Origin: Sva-07 sp031398325
GTDB taxonomy: Bacteria; Actinomycetota; Acidimicrobiia; Acidimicrobiales; Ilumatobacteraceae
Assembly (NCBI GenBank): GCA_031398325.1
Contig: JANNNB010000288.1
Coordinates: 1 to 15,228, forward strand
DNA: 15,228 bases
Direction: 5' to 3'
The notes under the pieces were generated by a model that saw only the letters and a program-made list of their open reading frames with translations, searched no databases and was not told the origin of the DNA. The number at the start of each line of letters is the position of its first letter. The stretch's first letter is position 1. Below are positions 1 to 7,008 of this stretch, in pieces. Position numbers and translations under genes: made by a program.

Positions 1-559
1 CCTCGTCGATCCAGATCACGTTGGGAATGTTGACGACCCCGAAGAGCGCATCGAGCTGATGCGTCGGGTCGAGGAGCGACGGGTGCTCGGGCTCGGCGGC
101 CTCGATGAATCGGCGTGACGCCTCGGGTCCGGACAGTTCGAGCGAGACGGTGACGATCTCGACGCCGAGCGGATGAAGTTCAGTGCGGAGTGCCTGCCAA
201 CCTGGCAGGTCGAACGCACAGCCTCAATACGGCGCCCAGGAGACGATCACAACCTTCTGGCCACGCAGCGACGAGAGGGCGAAGGAGTTCCCGTCGAGAT
301 CGTCGAGCACCAGCTCCGGCGCCTGCGCCGACACGAGCGCTCGACCGCCGAACGACTCCGGCCCGATCGACCACAGGCCGGCCTCGGGATCGTGCACGAT
401 CGCCATGCCGAGCCGTTCGGCCGTCGTGGTGACGTCGAACTCCCCGGCGCCGCCGAGAGGAACACACACGTCGGCCTTGCAGGCGCCTTCGGGCTTGATC
501 GCCCATCCGGTGCCATCCGCAAACTCATCCGCCGTCATGTCGAGCGACTCGAGGATCAT
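1..559 (-). CDS. thioredoxin-fold redox protein, probable selenoprotein (in-frame UGA = Sec), 3' end outside window
   Basis: Probable thiol/selenol redox enzyme of the TlpA/AhpC-TSA-like thioredoxin superfamily. Reading from the ATG at 559, an N-terminal segment with a Cys pair (C27, C32) is followed by the usual lead-in APELVLDDLDGNSFALSSLR and a hydrophobic strand ending SWAPY. A TGA (226-224) then stands where the family has its catalytic Cys. The same frame continues GCAFDLPGWQ, a further beta strand (GVEIVTVSLEL) and a cis-Pro-like segment NIPNVIWIDE, open for 74 codons to the window edge. If UGA is Sec the active site is U112-G-C114, spaced by one residue rather than the usual two. A SECIS-like hairpin follows at the right distance. 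It lies 33 bp downstream of the AfsR-type gene in the same direction and may be cotranscribed. No clear RBS is visible; a GTG at 574 is an alternative start. A recent nonsense mutation is the main competing explanation. Confidence 0.8.
193..209 (-). promoter_or_regulatory. bacterial SECIS-like hairpin
   Basis: The mRNA reads CCUGCCAGGUUGGCAGG: a perfect 6-bp stem closing the 5-nt loop AGGUU. The stem begins 15 nt after the UGA and the loop GG is at +22/+23. In E. coli fdhF the apical loop is AGGUCU with GG at about +19/+20, so position and loop bases agree with the SelB-recognised element. The hairpin lies inside the coding sequence (Asp-Leu-Pro-Gly-Trp-Gln-Ala), as bacterial SECIS elements do. 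Confidence 0.7.
224..226 (-). other. in-frame UGA, predicted selenocysteine codon
   Basis: On the minus strand this TGA follows Ser-Trp-Ala-Pro-Tyr and precedes Gly-Cys-Ala-Phe-Asp, so it occupies the catalytic Cys position of a WAxxC thioredoxin motif. The downstream frame stays open and keeps thioredoxin-fold sequence. Sec replacing the redox Cys in thioredoxin-fold proteins is a well-known pattern in bacteria; Sec decoding here is inferred. Confidence 0.75.
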
Positions 560-592
560 CGACGCAACATACACACTGCGCGCGAGGGACGA

Positions 593-3574
593 TCAGTTGC
601 GCGACGTCGGCGGTGGTGCGGTGACGTCGACGGCGAGTGCACGGATGCGTGAATGGACGAACTCGACGATCTCGCCGTCGCTCATCGACGCGCCCCGCCG
701 AACCGCGGTCGCGAACTCCGCTGGGCGCATCTCGGCGCGCAGCTCCCCGACCAGCGCGTCGATCCGTTCAGCGTCGGAGGCCTCGAACGGCAAGGCGTAC
801 GCCGCCCCCATCGCCGCCAGCGCACCGTGCAGCGTCGCCGCTGCGGTGTTGTCACCGAGCTGTACGAGGATGCCGAACACGTGCCTCAAGGAGAGCCACT
901 GGTTCGCCCAGTCGCCACCGCGGAACCACATGTCGATGACATCGGCGAAGCGGGCGAGCGCGGAGCGTGACGACCCGTGCCGCGCTTCGAGCGACAACAC
1001 TTCGGTGAGCGCGAACGCCTGCACCCACCGGCTGCCAGCCGTGCCGGCGACCTCGGCCGAGCGCTGCAGGTGCTCGGCCGCTGCGGTCGGATCGCTCCCG
1101 GCCAGGGACAGACCGAGCGCGTACCACGCCTGCGCGAGCGCCGTCGGCGACGCGCAACGGCGTGCCGCGTCGAGCGCCTGTTCGGCGAGCGCCAAACCAC
1201 GCTCGGGGTCGCCGACGCTGGTGCACGCCACCGACCGCATGTAACGCCCGTGGGCCAGCCGTGCAGGCGAGCCGTCGCCGGCGTCGTCGAGCATCCGATC
1301 GATCCACCGCTGGGCGATCTCTGCCTCGCCGCGGTAGAACCACGAATTGCCGAGCACTCGTTCGGCCAGGCCGGAGGTTCCGACCCCGAGCCGCTCCGCT
1401 GCCGCCACGGCCATGTCGCCGTACTCGATCGCCGAGTCGAGGTCGCCGCGCACGAACCGCCCGTAACCGACCGTGGCGAGCACCACCGGCGCCCGGGGTG
1501 ACTCGTCGAACCCGGGCATCGTGACGACGTCGGCCGCCCACGAGATCACCTCGGCCCGCATCGAGCGGAACGAGTACTCGCGCAGCGCGGCCACGAGCCG
1601 GGCGCAGCGTTCCATGTCGGCCTGCTCGAAGAAGTAGGAGAAGGCGGCGCGCAGGTTGCCGAACTCCTGATCGAGGCGCGTGGCCGCAGCGGCTTCGTCG
1701 GGGCCAGCCATCGCCTCTGACGAGCGCTCAGCCAACTGGAGGTACCAGGCCGAGTGCCGCTCGGCGACGGCGGCTCGTTCGGACGAGGGGAGTTCGGCGC
1801 GTCCGAACTCGCGCAGCGGCTCGAGGATCCGGTACCGGCCGGCTCCGATGTCGGTCGGTTGCACCATCGACTTGTCGACGAGTGCGGCGAGCACACGCGC
1901 CGCCGACGACCGGTCGAGCGTCTCATCCGTGCAGATCGCCTCGACGGCATCGAGACCGAACGGGCCCGCGAAGACCGAGACCCGGGCGAACAGGATCTGC
2001 TCGGTTCCGGTGAGCAGGTTGAACGACCAGGCGACCAGTTCGCCCAGCGTCTGGTGACGTTCGGATCGGCCCACCTGAGCGTGGTCGAGGAGGTCGAACC
2101 GCTCGCGAAGTCGCTCGGCGAGCGCACTCGGGCTGATCGCGCCGGATCGTGCCGCGGCGAGTTCGATCGCGAGTGGGAGTCCGTCGACCCGCCGCACGAT
2201 CTCGGCGACGGCCGCGGCGTTGTCGGCGTCGAGGAGGAAGCCAGGGTTCGACGCGATCGCGCGTTCGATGAACATTCGCACCGCTGGGACCTTGGCGAGT
2301 TCGGAGGTCTCCATCGGGATCATGGCGACCGCGAGCGGCTCCACTCGTCGAACGTGTTCAGCGGGCAGTCCGAGCACTTCCCTGCTCGTGGCCAACACCG
2401 TCAGATCCGGACAGGCCGCGAGCAGCCGTTCCACGAGGTGGGCGACGACGATGCGCACGTGCTCGCAGTTGTCGAGAACGAGCAGTGCGGCCCGACCCCG
2501 CAGGTACTCGACGAGTGTCTCCTCCACACTGAGGTACTGGCGCTGGTGGACGTCGATCGCGGTCGCCACGGATGCGACGGTCGAGAGGGGGTCGTTCACC
2601 GGTGCGAGCTCGACCACGTACACCTCGCCGATCCGCTCGTCCCACAGGTCTGCTGCGACGCGCAATGCCAAGCGGGTCTTGCCGACGCCCCCGGGCCCGA
2701 CGAGGGTGACGAGGCGATGCTCGCGGAGGTGGCGGACGAGACCAGCGAGATCGGCGCTGCGGCCGATCAGTGGCGTCACGTCGGCCGGCAGCCGGTGTCG
2801 GCGACGACCGGAGAGCGGTACCGGCGCGATGAGCAAGCCCGGGTCGGAGTCGAGGATGCGGGATTCGAGGTCACGGATCGCCGCGGGCGGATCAAGGCCC
2901 AGCTCGTCGCGGAGAATGCTGCGAAACGTCGCAACACGGCGGAGGGCATCGGGGGAACGTCCGCTCCGATGGAGGGCAACGGCGAGCGCGTACCACGTTC
3001 GCTCGCGGAGCGGATACTCGGCAACGAGCGCCTCGAGATCTGCGATGACGGTGCGATCCTCACCGAGCTCGAGGCGGGCCGAGAGCGTCTCTTCCCGCGC
3101 GACGGCGCGCAGCTCGTCGAGCCGTGACACATCGGCCCGGGCCCATTCTCGATCGGCGAACTCGGCGTAGGGGGCACCGGAGAAGCATGCGAGGGCCCGC
3201 TCGTTCGCGTCGATCAGCACTGCCGGGGTGACGTCGTCGCGGGTGCCGAGACGACTTGCCTCGAACCGCCACGCATCGACGGCCGATGCGTCCACCTCGA
3301 GCGCGTACCCAGGCGGACGGGCGACGATGCGCGCTTCAGGATGCAGTGCCTTGCGCAACCGGCTGATGTTGCTCTGCAACACGGCACCCGGGTCGGCGGG
3401 TTGATCGTCGCCCCAGAGCTCCTCTTCGAGTCGATCGGTCGACACGACCCCACCGTGCGCCGCGACCAACATCGCCAGGATCTGGCGCGGCTTCGGACCA
3501 CCGATCGCGACCGGCTGTGTTTCGCGCCGGACTTCAACGCTGCCGAGCACGCGGATGTCGATCGTCCCGGTCAT
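593..3574 (-). CDS. AfsR/SARP-family transcriptional activator with NB-ARC-type ATPase and helical repeat C-terminus
   Basis: Large cytoplasmic regulator of 993 aa. Residues about 8-92 form an OmpR-type winged-helix DNA-binding domain (RVLGSVEV, LWGDDQPADP, ISRLRKAL). Residues about 98-245 are a bacterial transcriptional activation domain (BTAD). An AAA/NB-ARC ATPase follows, with TPLIGR at 267-272, Walker A GPGGVGKT at 293-300 and Walker B LLVLDN at 364-369. The remainder is alpha-helical, Ala-rich TPR-like sequence. This is the AfsR architecture, in which nucleotide binding controls DNA binding at direct repeats near promoters. The start is placed at the ATG at 3574 because the family begins with the strand seen at TIDIRVLGSVEV; the frame stays open to 3673 but that stretch is unlike the family and holds repeats. 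It diverges from the methyltransferase gene and is followed closely by the selenoprotein-like gene. Targets and ligand are unknown. Confidence 0.93.
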   Translation of the reverse strand: MTGTIDIRVLGSVEVRRETQPVAIGGPKPRQILAMLVAAHGGVVSTDRLEEELWGDDQPADPGAVLQSNISRLRKALHPEARIVARPPGYALEVDASAVDAWRFEASRLGTRDDVTPAVLIDANERALACFSGAPYAEFADREWARADVSRLDELRAVAREETLSARLELGEDRTVIADLEALVAEYPLRERTWYALAVALHRSGRSPDALRRVATFRSILRDELGLDPPAAIRDLESRILDSDPGLLIAPVPLSGRRRHRLPADVTPLIGRSADLAGLVRHLREHRLVTLVGPGGVGKTRLALRVAADLWDERIGEVYVVELAPVNDPLSTVASVATAIDVHQRQYLSVEETLVEYLRGRAALLVLDNCEHVRIVVAHLVERLLAACPDLTVLATSREVLGLPAEHVRRVEPLAVAMIPMETSELAKVPAVRMFIERAIASNPGFLLDADNAAAVAEIVRRVDGLPLAIELAAARSGAISPSALAERLRERFDLLDHAQVGRSERHQTLGELVAWSFNLLTGTEQILFARVSVFAGPFGLDAVEAICTDETLDRSSAARVLAALVDKSMVQPTDIGAGRYRILEPLREFGRAELPSSERAAVAERHSAWYLQLAERSSEAMAGPDEAAAATRLDQEFGNLRAAFSYFFEQADMERCARLVAALREYSFRSMRAEVISWAADVVTMPGFDESPRAPVVLATVGYGRFVRGDLDSAIEYGDMAVAAAERLGVGTSGLAERVLGNSWFYRGEAEIAQRWIDRMLDDAGDGSPARLAHGRYMRSVACTSVGDPERGLALAEQALDAARRCASPTALAQAWYALGLSLAGSDPTAAAEHLQRSAEVAGTAGSRWVQAFALTEVLSLEARHGSSRSALARFADVIDMWFRGGDWANQWLSLRHVFGILVQLGDNTAAATLHGALAAMGAAYALPFEASDAERIDALVGELRAEMRPAEFATAVRRGASMSDGEIVEFVHSRIRALAVDVTAPPPTSRN

Positions 3575-3597
3575 GCCATCGCCAGTCTCGCGGACCC

Positions 3598-3618
3598 GCT
3601 TGCAGCGCGCTTGCAGCG
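3598..3618. repeat. tandem 10-bp direct repeat, 11-bp period, upstream of the AfsR-type gene (possible SARP box)
   Basis: GCTTGCAGCG occurs at 3598-3607 and again at 3609-3618, exactly 11 bp apart, 24 bp upstream of the regulator's ATG. SARP/AfsR proteins are known to bind heptamer direct repeats spaced by 4 bp, that is one per 11 bp helical turn, which fits TTGCAGC at 3600-3606 and 3611-3617. A role in autoregulation is inferred. Confidence 0.45.
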
Positions 3619-3639
3619 GTAGCTCGTTCCTGCAGGTCG

Positions 3640-3657
3640 CCACTGCAAGTGCACTGG
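3640..3657. repeat. imperfect palindrome in the divergent regulator/methyltransferase intergenic region
   Basis: CCACTGCA at 3640-3647 and TGCACTGG at 3650-3657 are inverted repeats matching at 7 of 8 positions with a 2-bp centre. They carry the same TGCA core as the nearby direct repeats. A dimeric operator is possible; no regulator is identified. Confidence 0.3.
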
Positions 3658-3750
3658 AAGGCAGCGAGCGCACGATCGGTCACGAGACGCGAGCCCATCG
3701 CTTCTCAGCCGCACATCTTTGACATGCAGCTCAGCGAATCGACCGTCGTC

Positions 3751-3756
3751 AGGAGA
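3751..3756 (+). promoter_or_regulatory. ribosome binding site of the methyltransferase gene
   Basis: AGGAGA lies 4 nt before the ATG at 3761 and decides that start over the upstream in-frame start at 3719, which has no comparable site. Confidence 0.75.
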
Positions 3757-3760
3757 CACG

Positions 3761-4645
3761 ATGAACACCACCGCAACCACCGCCCCGTCCAGTACCGCCC
3801 CGTCCAGCACCGCCCCGTCCAGCACCGCCAGCCCCAATCCGAACAAGGCGCTCTGGGAGAAGGGTGACTTCACTCGCATCGCCGGGACCATGCGTGCCAG
3901 CGGGGAGGACTTCGTGAAGCGGCTCGGCGTCGGCGCCGGGCGACACGTCCTCGATCTGGGCTGTGGCGACGGGACCACCGCGATCCCGTCAGCGCAGGCC
4001 GGTGCCGATGTACGCGGCATCGACATTGCCACGAACCTCGTCGAGGCCGGCACCCGCCGTGCCCGGCAGCTCGGGCTGACCAACTGCACGTTCGAGGAGG
4101 GCGACGCGTCGAACCTGGCCAACGTCGACGACGACCAGTTCGATCTCGTCGTGACGGTGTTCGGGGCGATGTTCGCGCCGCGTCCGGTCGAGACCGCCGC
4201 CGAGATGGTGCGGGTCACCAAGCCCGGTGGGCGCATCGTGATGGGCAACTGGATCCCCGGTGATCCCACGCTCGTCGCCCAGATCCTGCGGATCAGTGGC
4301 TCCTACTCCCCGCCGCCGCCGGAGGGGTTCATCAGCCCGGTCACCTGGGGTGTGGAGGAACACGTCCACGAACGCTTCGGTGCGGCCGGAATCGCGAGCG
4401 ACCGGATCACGTGTGTGCGCGACACATGGGTGTTCGACTGCGCCGGCACGCCGACGGACTTCGTGGCGATGTTCCGCGACTTCTACGGGCCGACGATGAA
4501 CGCGTTCGCCGCCGCCGACGCGAACGGTCGTTCCCAGGAGCTCCAGGGCGAACTCGAGGAACTGTTCGAGATGCAGAACACGAGTACCGACGCGGACCGG
4601 ACCGTGATCCCCGCGACGTATCTCCACGTCACCGTCCAGAACTGA
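3761..4645 (+). CDS. class I SAM-dependent methyltransferase
   Basis: Cytosolic methyltransferase of 294 aa. The SAM-binding Rossmann fold is clear: motif I VLDLGCGDG at 63-71, the acidic end of the next strand in RGIDIA (85-90), EEGDAS at 112-117, the post-motif strand DQFDLVV at 125-131 and KPGGRIVM at 154-161. It resembles the UbiE/Methyltransf_11 type that acts on small molecules, but the C-terminal half gives no substrate clue. The AGGAGA site fixes the start. Residues 8-22 are a Ser/Thr/Ala/Pro linker made by three 15-bp tandem repeats before the conserved domain starts near LWEKGDF (31-37), so the N-terminus is probably disordered. It is transcribed divergently from the AfsR-type regulator, an arrangement that often means regulation by that neighbour. 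It ends 34 bp from a convergent membrane-protein gene. Confidence 0.9.
   Translation: MNTTATTAPSSTAPSSTAPSSTASPNPNKALWEKGDFTRIAGTMRASGEDFVKRLGVGAGRHVLDLGCGDGTTAIPSAQAGADVRGIDIATNLVEAGTRRARQLGLTNCTFEEGDASNLANVDDDQFDLVVTVFGAMFAPRPVETAAEMVRVTKPGGRIVMGNWIPGDPTLVAQILRISGSYSPPPPEGFISPVTWGVEEHVHERFGAAGIASDRITCVRDTWVFDCAGTPTDFVAMFRDFYGPTMNAFAAADANGRSQELQGELEELFEMQNTSTDADRTVIPATYLHVTVQN
3781..3825 (+). repeat. three tandem copies of a 15-bp unit inside the methyltransferase 5' coding region
   Basis: CGCCCCGTCCAGTAC at 3781-3795 is followed by two copies of CGCCCCGTCCAGCAC at 3796-3810 and 3811-3825. Each unit encodes Ala-Pro-Ser-Ser-Thr. The unit length keeps frame, so copy-number change would only lengthen or shorten the N-terminal linker. 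Confidence 0.9.
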
Positions 4646-4669
4646 CTGCGGCGGTGGGACGGCCCGCAG
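4646..4669. terminator. weak hairpin between convergent genes
   Basis: CTGCGG at 4646-4651 pairs with CCGCAG at 4664-4669 across a 12-nt loop, directly after the methyltransferase stop and before the stop of the convergent membrane-protein gene. There is no U-tract on either strand, so intrinsic termination is doubtful. Confidence 0.25.
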
Positions 4670-4679
4670 GCGACCGTGC

Positions 4680-5795
4680 TCAGTGCAACGTCATGAGGTT
4701 GCGGACACGGCCGGATGTGATCGAGCCGACCACAGCGCCGGCCGACACGACGAGCACGCCCACGCCGGCCACGACGCCACCCGTCGTCACCGATCCGTCG
4801 ACGAGCGCCGCGATCATCCCCGCCGCAGCCGCTACATAGCCGACTGCTGCGATTCGGACGAGGACCCGCTCGACGAAGGTCAGTTCCTGATCGTGTTCGA
4901 TCGCCGACGATGTCGCGCCGTCGGTGCGCATCGTCTGCTCGACCCAGCGCACCGGCGACGTGACCGCGAAGACCAGTGCCGGAACCCAGACGAGCACGAT
5001 CGCCGCAAGCCAGATCCCCTGCGTCGCGTCGATCCCGTCCCCGAGCCCGCTACCAGCGACGACGGCGTCGCCGGCGTAGATTGCGATGGCCGACGTGAGC
5101 AACGCCAACAACGTCTTGACATATCGCAGGACGATCCCTTGGAGACGCAGCACGTGCCTCGCCATTCCGTACTCGATCTTGGCGACCTCGTCGACCAGTG
5201 GGCGCGAGGCCGACGCGGCGAGTTCCAGGAGCGCGCTGGCCCGCACCTGGTCGTCGTTGTCGGCGCCACGTCCGAGCCCGTAGATCCCGATCTGTCGATC
5301 GATGCGGGCACGCGATGCGTCGTTGGCGGGAACGAGGAGTTCGATCATCGGAGGATCATGCCGAGCCCGATCGAGGTCCGCGGCCGAGGCGCCGTCGAGT
5401 TCGTCGGACGGGAGGCGCAGCGATGTGAGTGTGAAGCGAGGCGTGAAGGTCTCGCTCCGTGTGTCACCGAAGTGGTTGGCGTAGAAGTAGAACCGGGTCA
5501 GGTCGCGGAACAACAGCCACATCGCCATCCCCGGAGCGACCAACACGGCACCGATTGCAACGACGAGCAATCCGTCCATCGCCTGCAGATCGCCGATCAA
5601 CAGCGACCGGATGATGCCGGAGATCGAGTCGCGGGCAACCACGGGCAGCACCACGAGCAGCCCGGCACCGGAGAGCACCGCGAGCGCGATTCGGTGCAGT
5701 GTGGAGAGTCGAACCTCGCACCGTTGGACGAACGCTCGAGCGGCGGCGCGCTCGTCACCGGTCAATGCGACAGCCGGATCGAGCGTGTCTTCCAT
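4680..5795 (-). CDS. six-TM membrane protein of unknown function
   Basis: I do not recognise this 371-aa protein. Six hydrophobic segments are visible at about residues 35-54, 74-96, 226-246, 260-281, 312-331 and 338-360. Between the second and third lies a roughly 130-residue hydrophilic region (about 97-225) rich in acidic and Arg residues, with an FYFYANHFGDTRSE patch after TM2 and a helical EVAKIEYGMARHVLRLQG stretch before TM3. The two-TM plus soluble loop plus four-TM layout suggests an integral membrane protein with a cytoplasmic domain, but no transport or catalytic motif stands out. Start is the ATG at 5795 (MEDTL); GGAG abuts it, which is closer than ideal for a Shine-Dalgarno site. 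It lies 73 bp downstream of the carotenoid operon in the same direction, so read-through expression is possible, but nothing links it to carotenoids. Confidence 0.8.
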   Translation of the reverse strand: MEDTLDPAVALTGDERAAARAFVQRCEVRLSTLHRIALAVLSGAGLLVVLPVVARDSISGIIRSLLIGDLQAMDGLLVVAIGAVLVAPGMAMWLLFRDLTRFYFYANHFGDTRSETFTPRFTLTSLRLPSDELDGASAADLDRARHDPPMIELLVPANDASRARIDRQIGIYGLGRGADNDDQVRASALLELAASASRPLVDEVAKIEYGMARHVLRLQGIVLRYVKTLLALLTSAIAIYAGDAVVAGSGLGDGIDATQGIWLAAIVLVWVPALVFAVTSPVRWVEQTMRTDGATSSAIEHDQELTFVERVLVRIAAVGYVAAAAGMIAALVDGSVTTGGVVAGVGVLVVSAGAVVGSITSGRVRNLMTLH

Positions 5796-5868
5796 CTCCG
5801 AACGAGTATTGCGCCTCGTCGATCATCGGGCCCGGATGCTCCCGCCGGATTCGGGCCGCGTCGAGCGG

Positions 5869-7008
5869 TCATCCGTAGCGCCGGCCGCGCCACACCTGCC
5901 GGTCGGCGCGGCTGATTCCACGTCCGATCGCGACGGCAGCGAGCGGGTCGGCCATCGGACTGAGCCAGTACGCGAGGTCGTTGCGGTCGTAGGCCCGGCG
6001 GGTGCCGACGAGCGTGCCGAGACGCGCGATCACGAGGACGAGATCGATGGCGTCGCCGTGGCGTGTCAGCAGCCGCGGGATGGGAAGCGCCTGCGCAATC
6101 GCGACGACCACCAGATCGGCCAGCTGACGGGAACGCCGGTCGATGCCGGGGAGCGCGAGCGAGCGACCCCAGCCACGCCACGTGTCGCCGAACGACTCGA
6201 ACATCCGAATTGCCAGGAGATCGGTCGCATCGAGGAAACCGACGCGTGCGCCGTCTGCCGCCATGGCTCGCGCGAGTGCGATGTCCTCGACGACCGCGGC
6301 CGCCACGTTCGACATGCCGCCGCGGTCGAGGAACGCCTGGCGCGGGACGGCCATGCACTGGCCGTTGGCCATGGTGCGATCGGGTGGAGCGCCGGCCGAG
6401 CCCGGCGGGCCGAACCGATAGACGAGCGTGGTCAACATCGCCGCATGCAGCCATCTGCTCGGACCGGTCGGGCACTCGAACCGCCCGGCGACCGTGAGCA
6501 GGTCCAATCGGTCGGCGCGGGCCCTGGCGACGAGCGCGGTGGGGAGCCGTGGGTCGGGCCTGGTATCGGCATCGAGGGTCACGACCCAGTCGCTCGTGGC
6601 AGTGGAGAGTCCCTGTTGCAGGGCCCAGGCCTTTCCGGCCCAGCCGGCCGGCAGCGGCTCGCCCGTCACGACTCGCGCTCCGAGCCCTGCGGCGATTTCG
6701 GCCGTCGCGTCGGTCGACTGGTCGTCGACGACGATCACCTCGCTCACGCCGGGCGCGGCGACGATCAGGTCGAGCAGCGGAACGATCCGGCCGGCTTCGT
6801 CCCGCGCCGGAATCACGACCGAGATCGACGGGTCCGCCGGTTCCCCACCTGTCGCGTCCGCGCCAGGCACGGACGCAACAGGTTGCGGAACCGATCGGAC
6901 GGGCGGAGCCGTTCGGGCGGCGCGGGAGAGTCGAACGAGGGCGACGCCTGCTGCGCAGACGCGTGCGACGAGCAATGCGACCCTCAGCCCCCGCCGCAGC
7001 GCGCTCAT
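5869..7008 (-). CDS. cruG: family 2 glycosyltransferase, CruG-like carotenoid glycosyltransferase
   Basis: Predicted membrane-associated inverting glycosyltransferase (379 aa) that attaches a sugar to a hydroxylated carotenoid. A hydrophobic N-terminal segment (about 8-27) precedes a GT2 (GT-A fold) domain: VVIPARDE at 64-71, VVDDQSTD at 93-100, the DAD metal/nucleotide-sugar motif at 146-148, the acceptor-side NGQCMAV at 215-221, the ED pair at 241-242 and TWRGW at 276-280, a variant of the family's QxxRW. More hydrophobic segments follow at about 298-312 and 320-335. The ATG at 7008 overlaps the preceding desaturase stop by 4 nt (ATGA), which fixes the start; the longer open frame to 7362 lies inside that desaturase. 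CruG of cyanobacteria glycosylates the 2'-hydroxyl of myxol. Here no 2'-hydroxylase is visible, so the acceptor could instead be the 1-hydroxyl made by CruF. Sugar donor is not predictable. Confidence 0.75.
   Translation of the reverse strand: MSALRRGLRVALLVARVCAAGVALVRLSRAARTAPPVRSVPQPVASVPGADATGGEPADPSISVVIPARDEAGRIVPLLDLIVAAPGVSEVIVVDDQSTDATAEIAAGLGARVVTGEPLPAGWAGKAWALQQGLSTATSDWVVTLDADTRPDPRLPTALVARARADRLDLLTVAGRFECPTGPSRWLHAAMLTTLVYRFGPPGSAGAPPDRTMANGQCMAVPRQAFLDRGGMSNVAAAVVEDIALARAMAADGARVGFLDATDLLAIRMFESFGDTWRGWGRSLALPGIDRRSRQLADLVVVAIAQALPIPRLLTRHGDAIDLVLVIARLGTLVGTRRAYDRNDLAYWLSPMADPLAAVAIGRGISRADRQVWRGRRYG

Noticed and set aside
224..226. The TGA as a genuine stop codon ending a 111- to 116-aa protein
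   Set aside because: It would cut the thioredoxin fold in the middle of its active-site motif, the same frame continues with matching fold sequence, and a SECIS-like hairpin follows. A recent nonsense mutation remains possible but does not explain the hairpin.
1754..3127. Long plus-strand open frame of 457 aa
   Set aside because: It is antisense to the well-supported AfsR-type gene, has no family features and reflects the scarcity of stops in GC-rich DNA.
3575..3673. N-terminal extension of the AfsR-type regulator to 3673
   Set aside because: The added 33 residues do not resemble the family and their DNA contains the direct repeats; the conserved winged-helix domain begins right after the ATG at 3574.
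3719..3724. TTGACA as a -35 element for the methyltransferase
   Set aside because: The implied transcription start, about 3757, would leave the AGGAGA site at 3751-3756 untranscribed, and no -10-like hexamer is found at the right spacing.
5829..5857. GGCCCG/CGGGCC inverted repeat after cruG as a terminator
   Set aside because: The 6-bp stem encloses a 17-nt loop and has no U-tract, so it is not convincing in GC-rich DNA.
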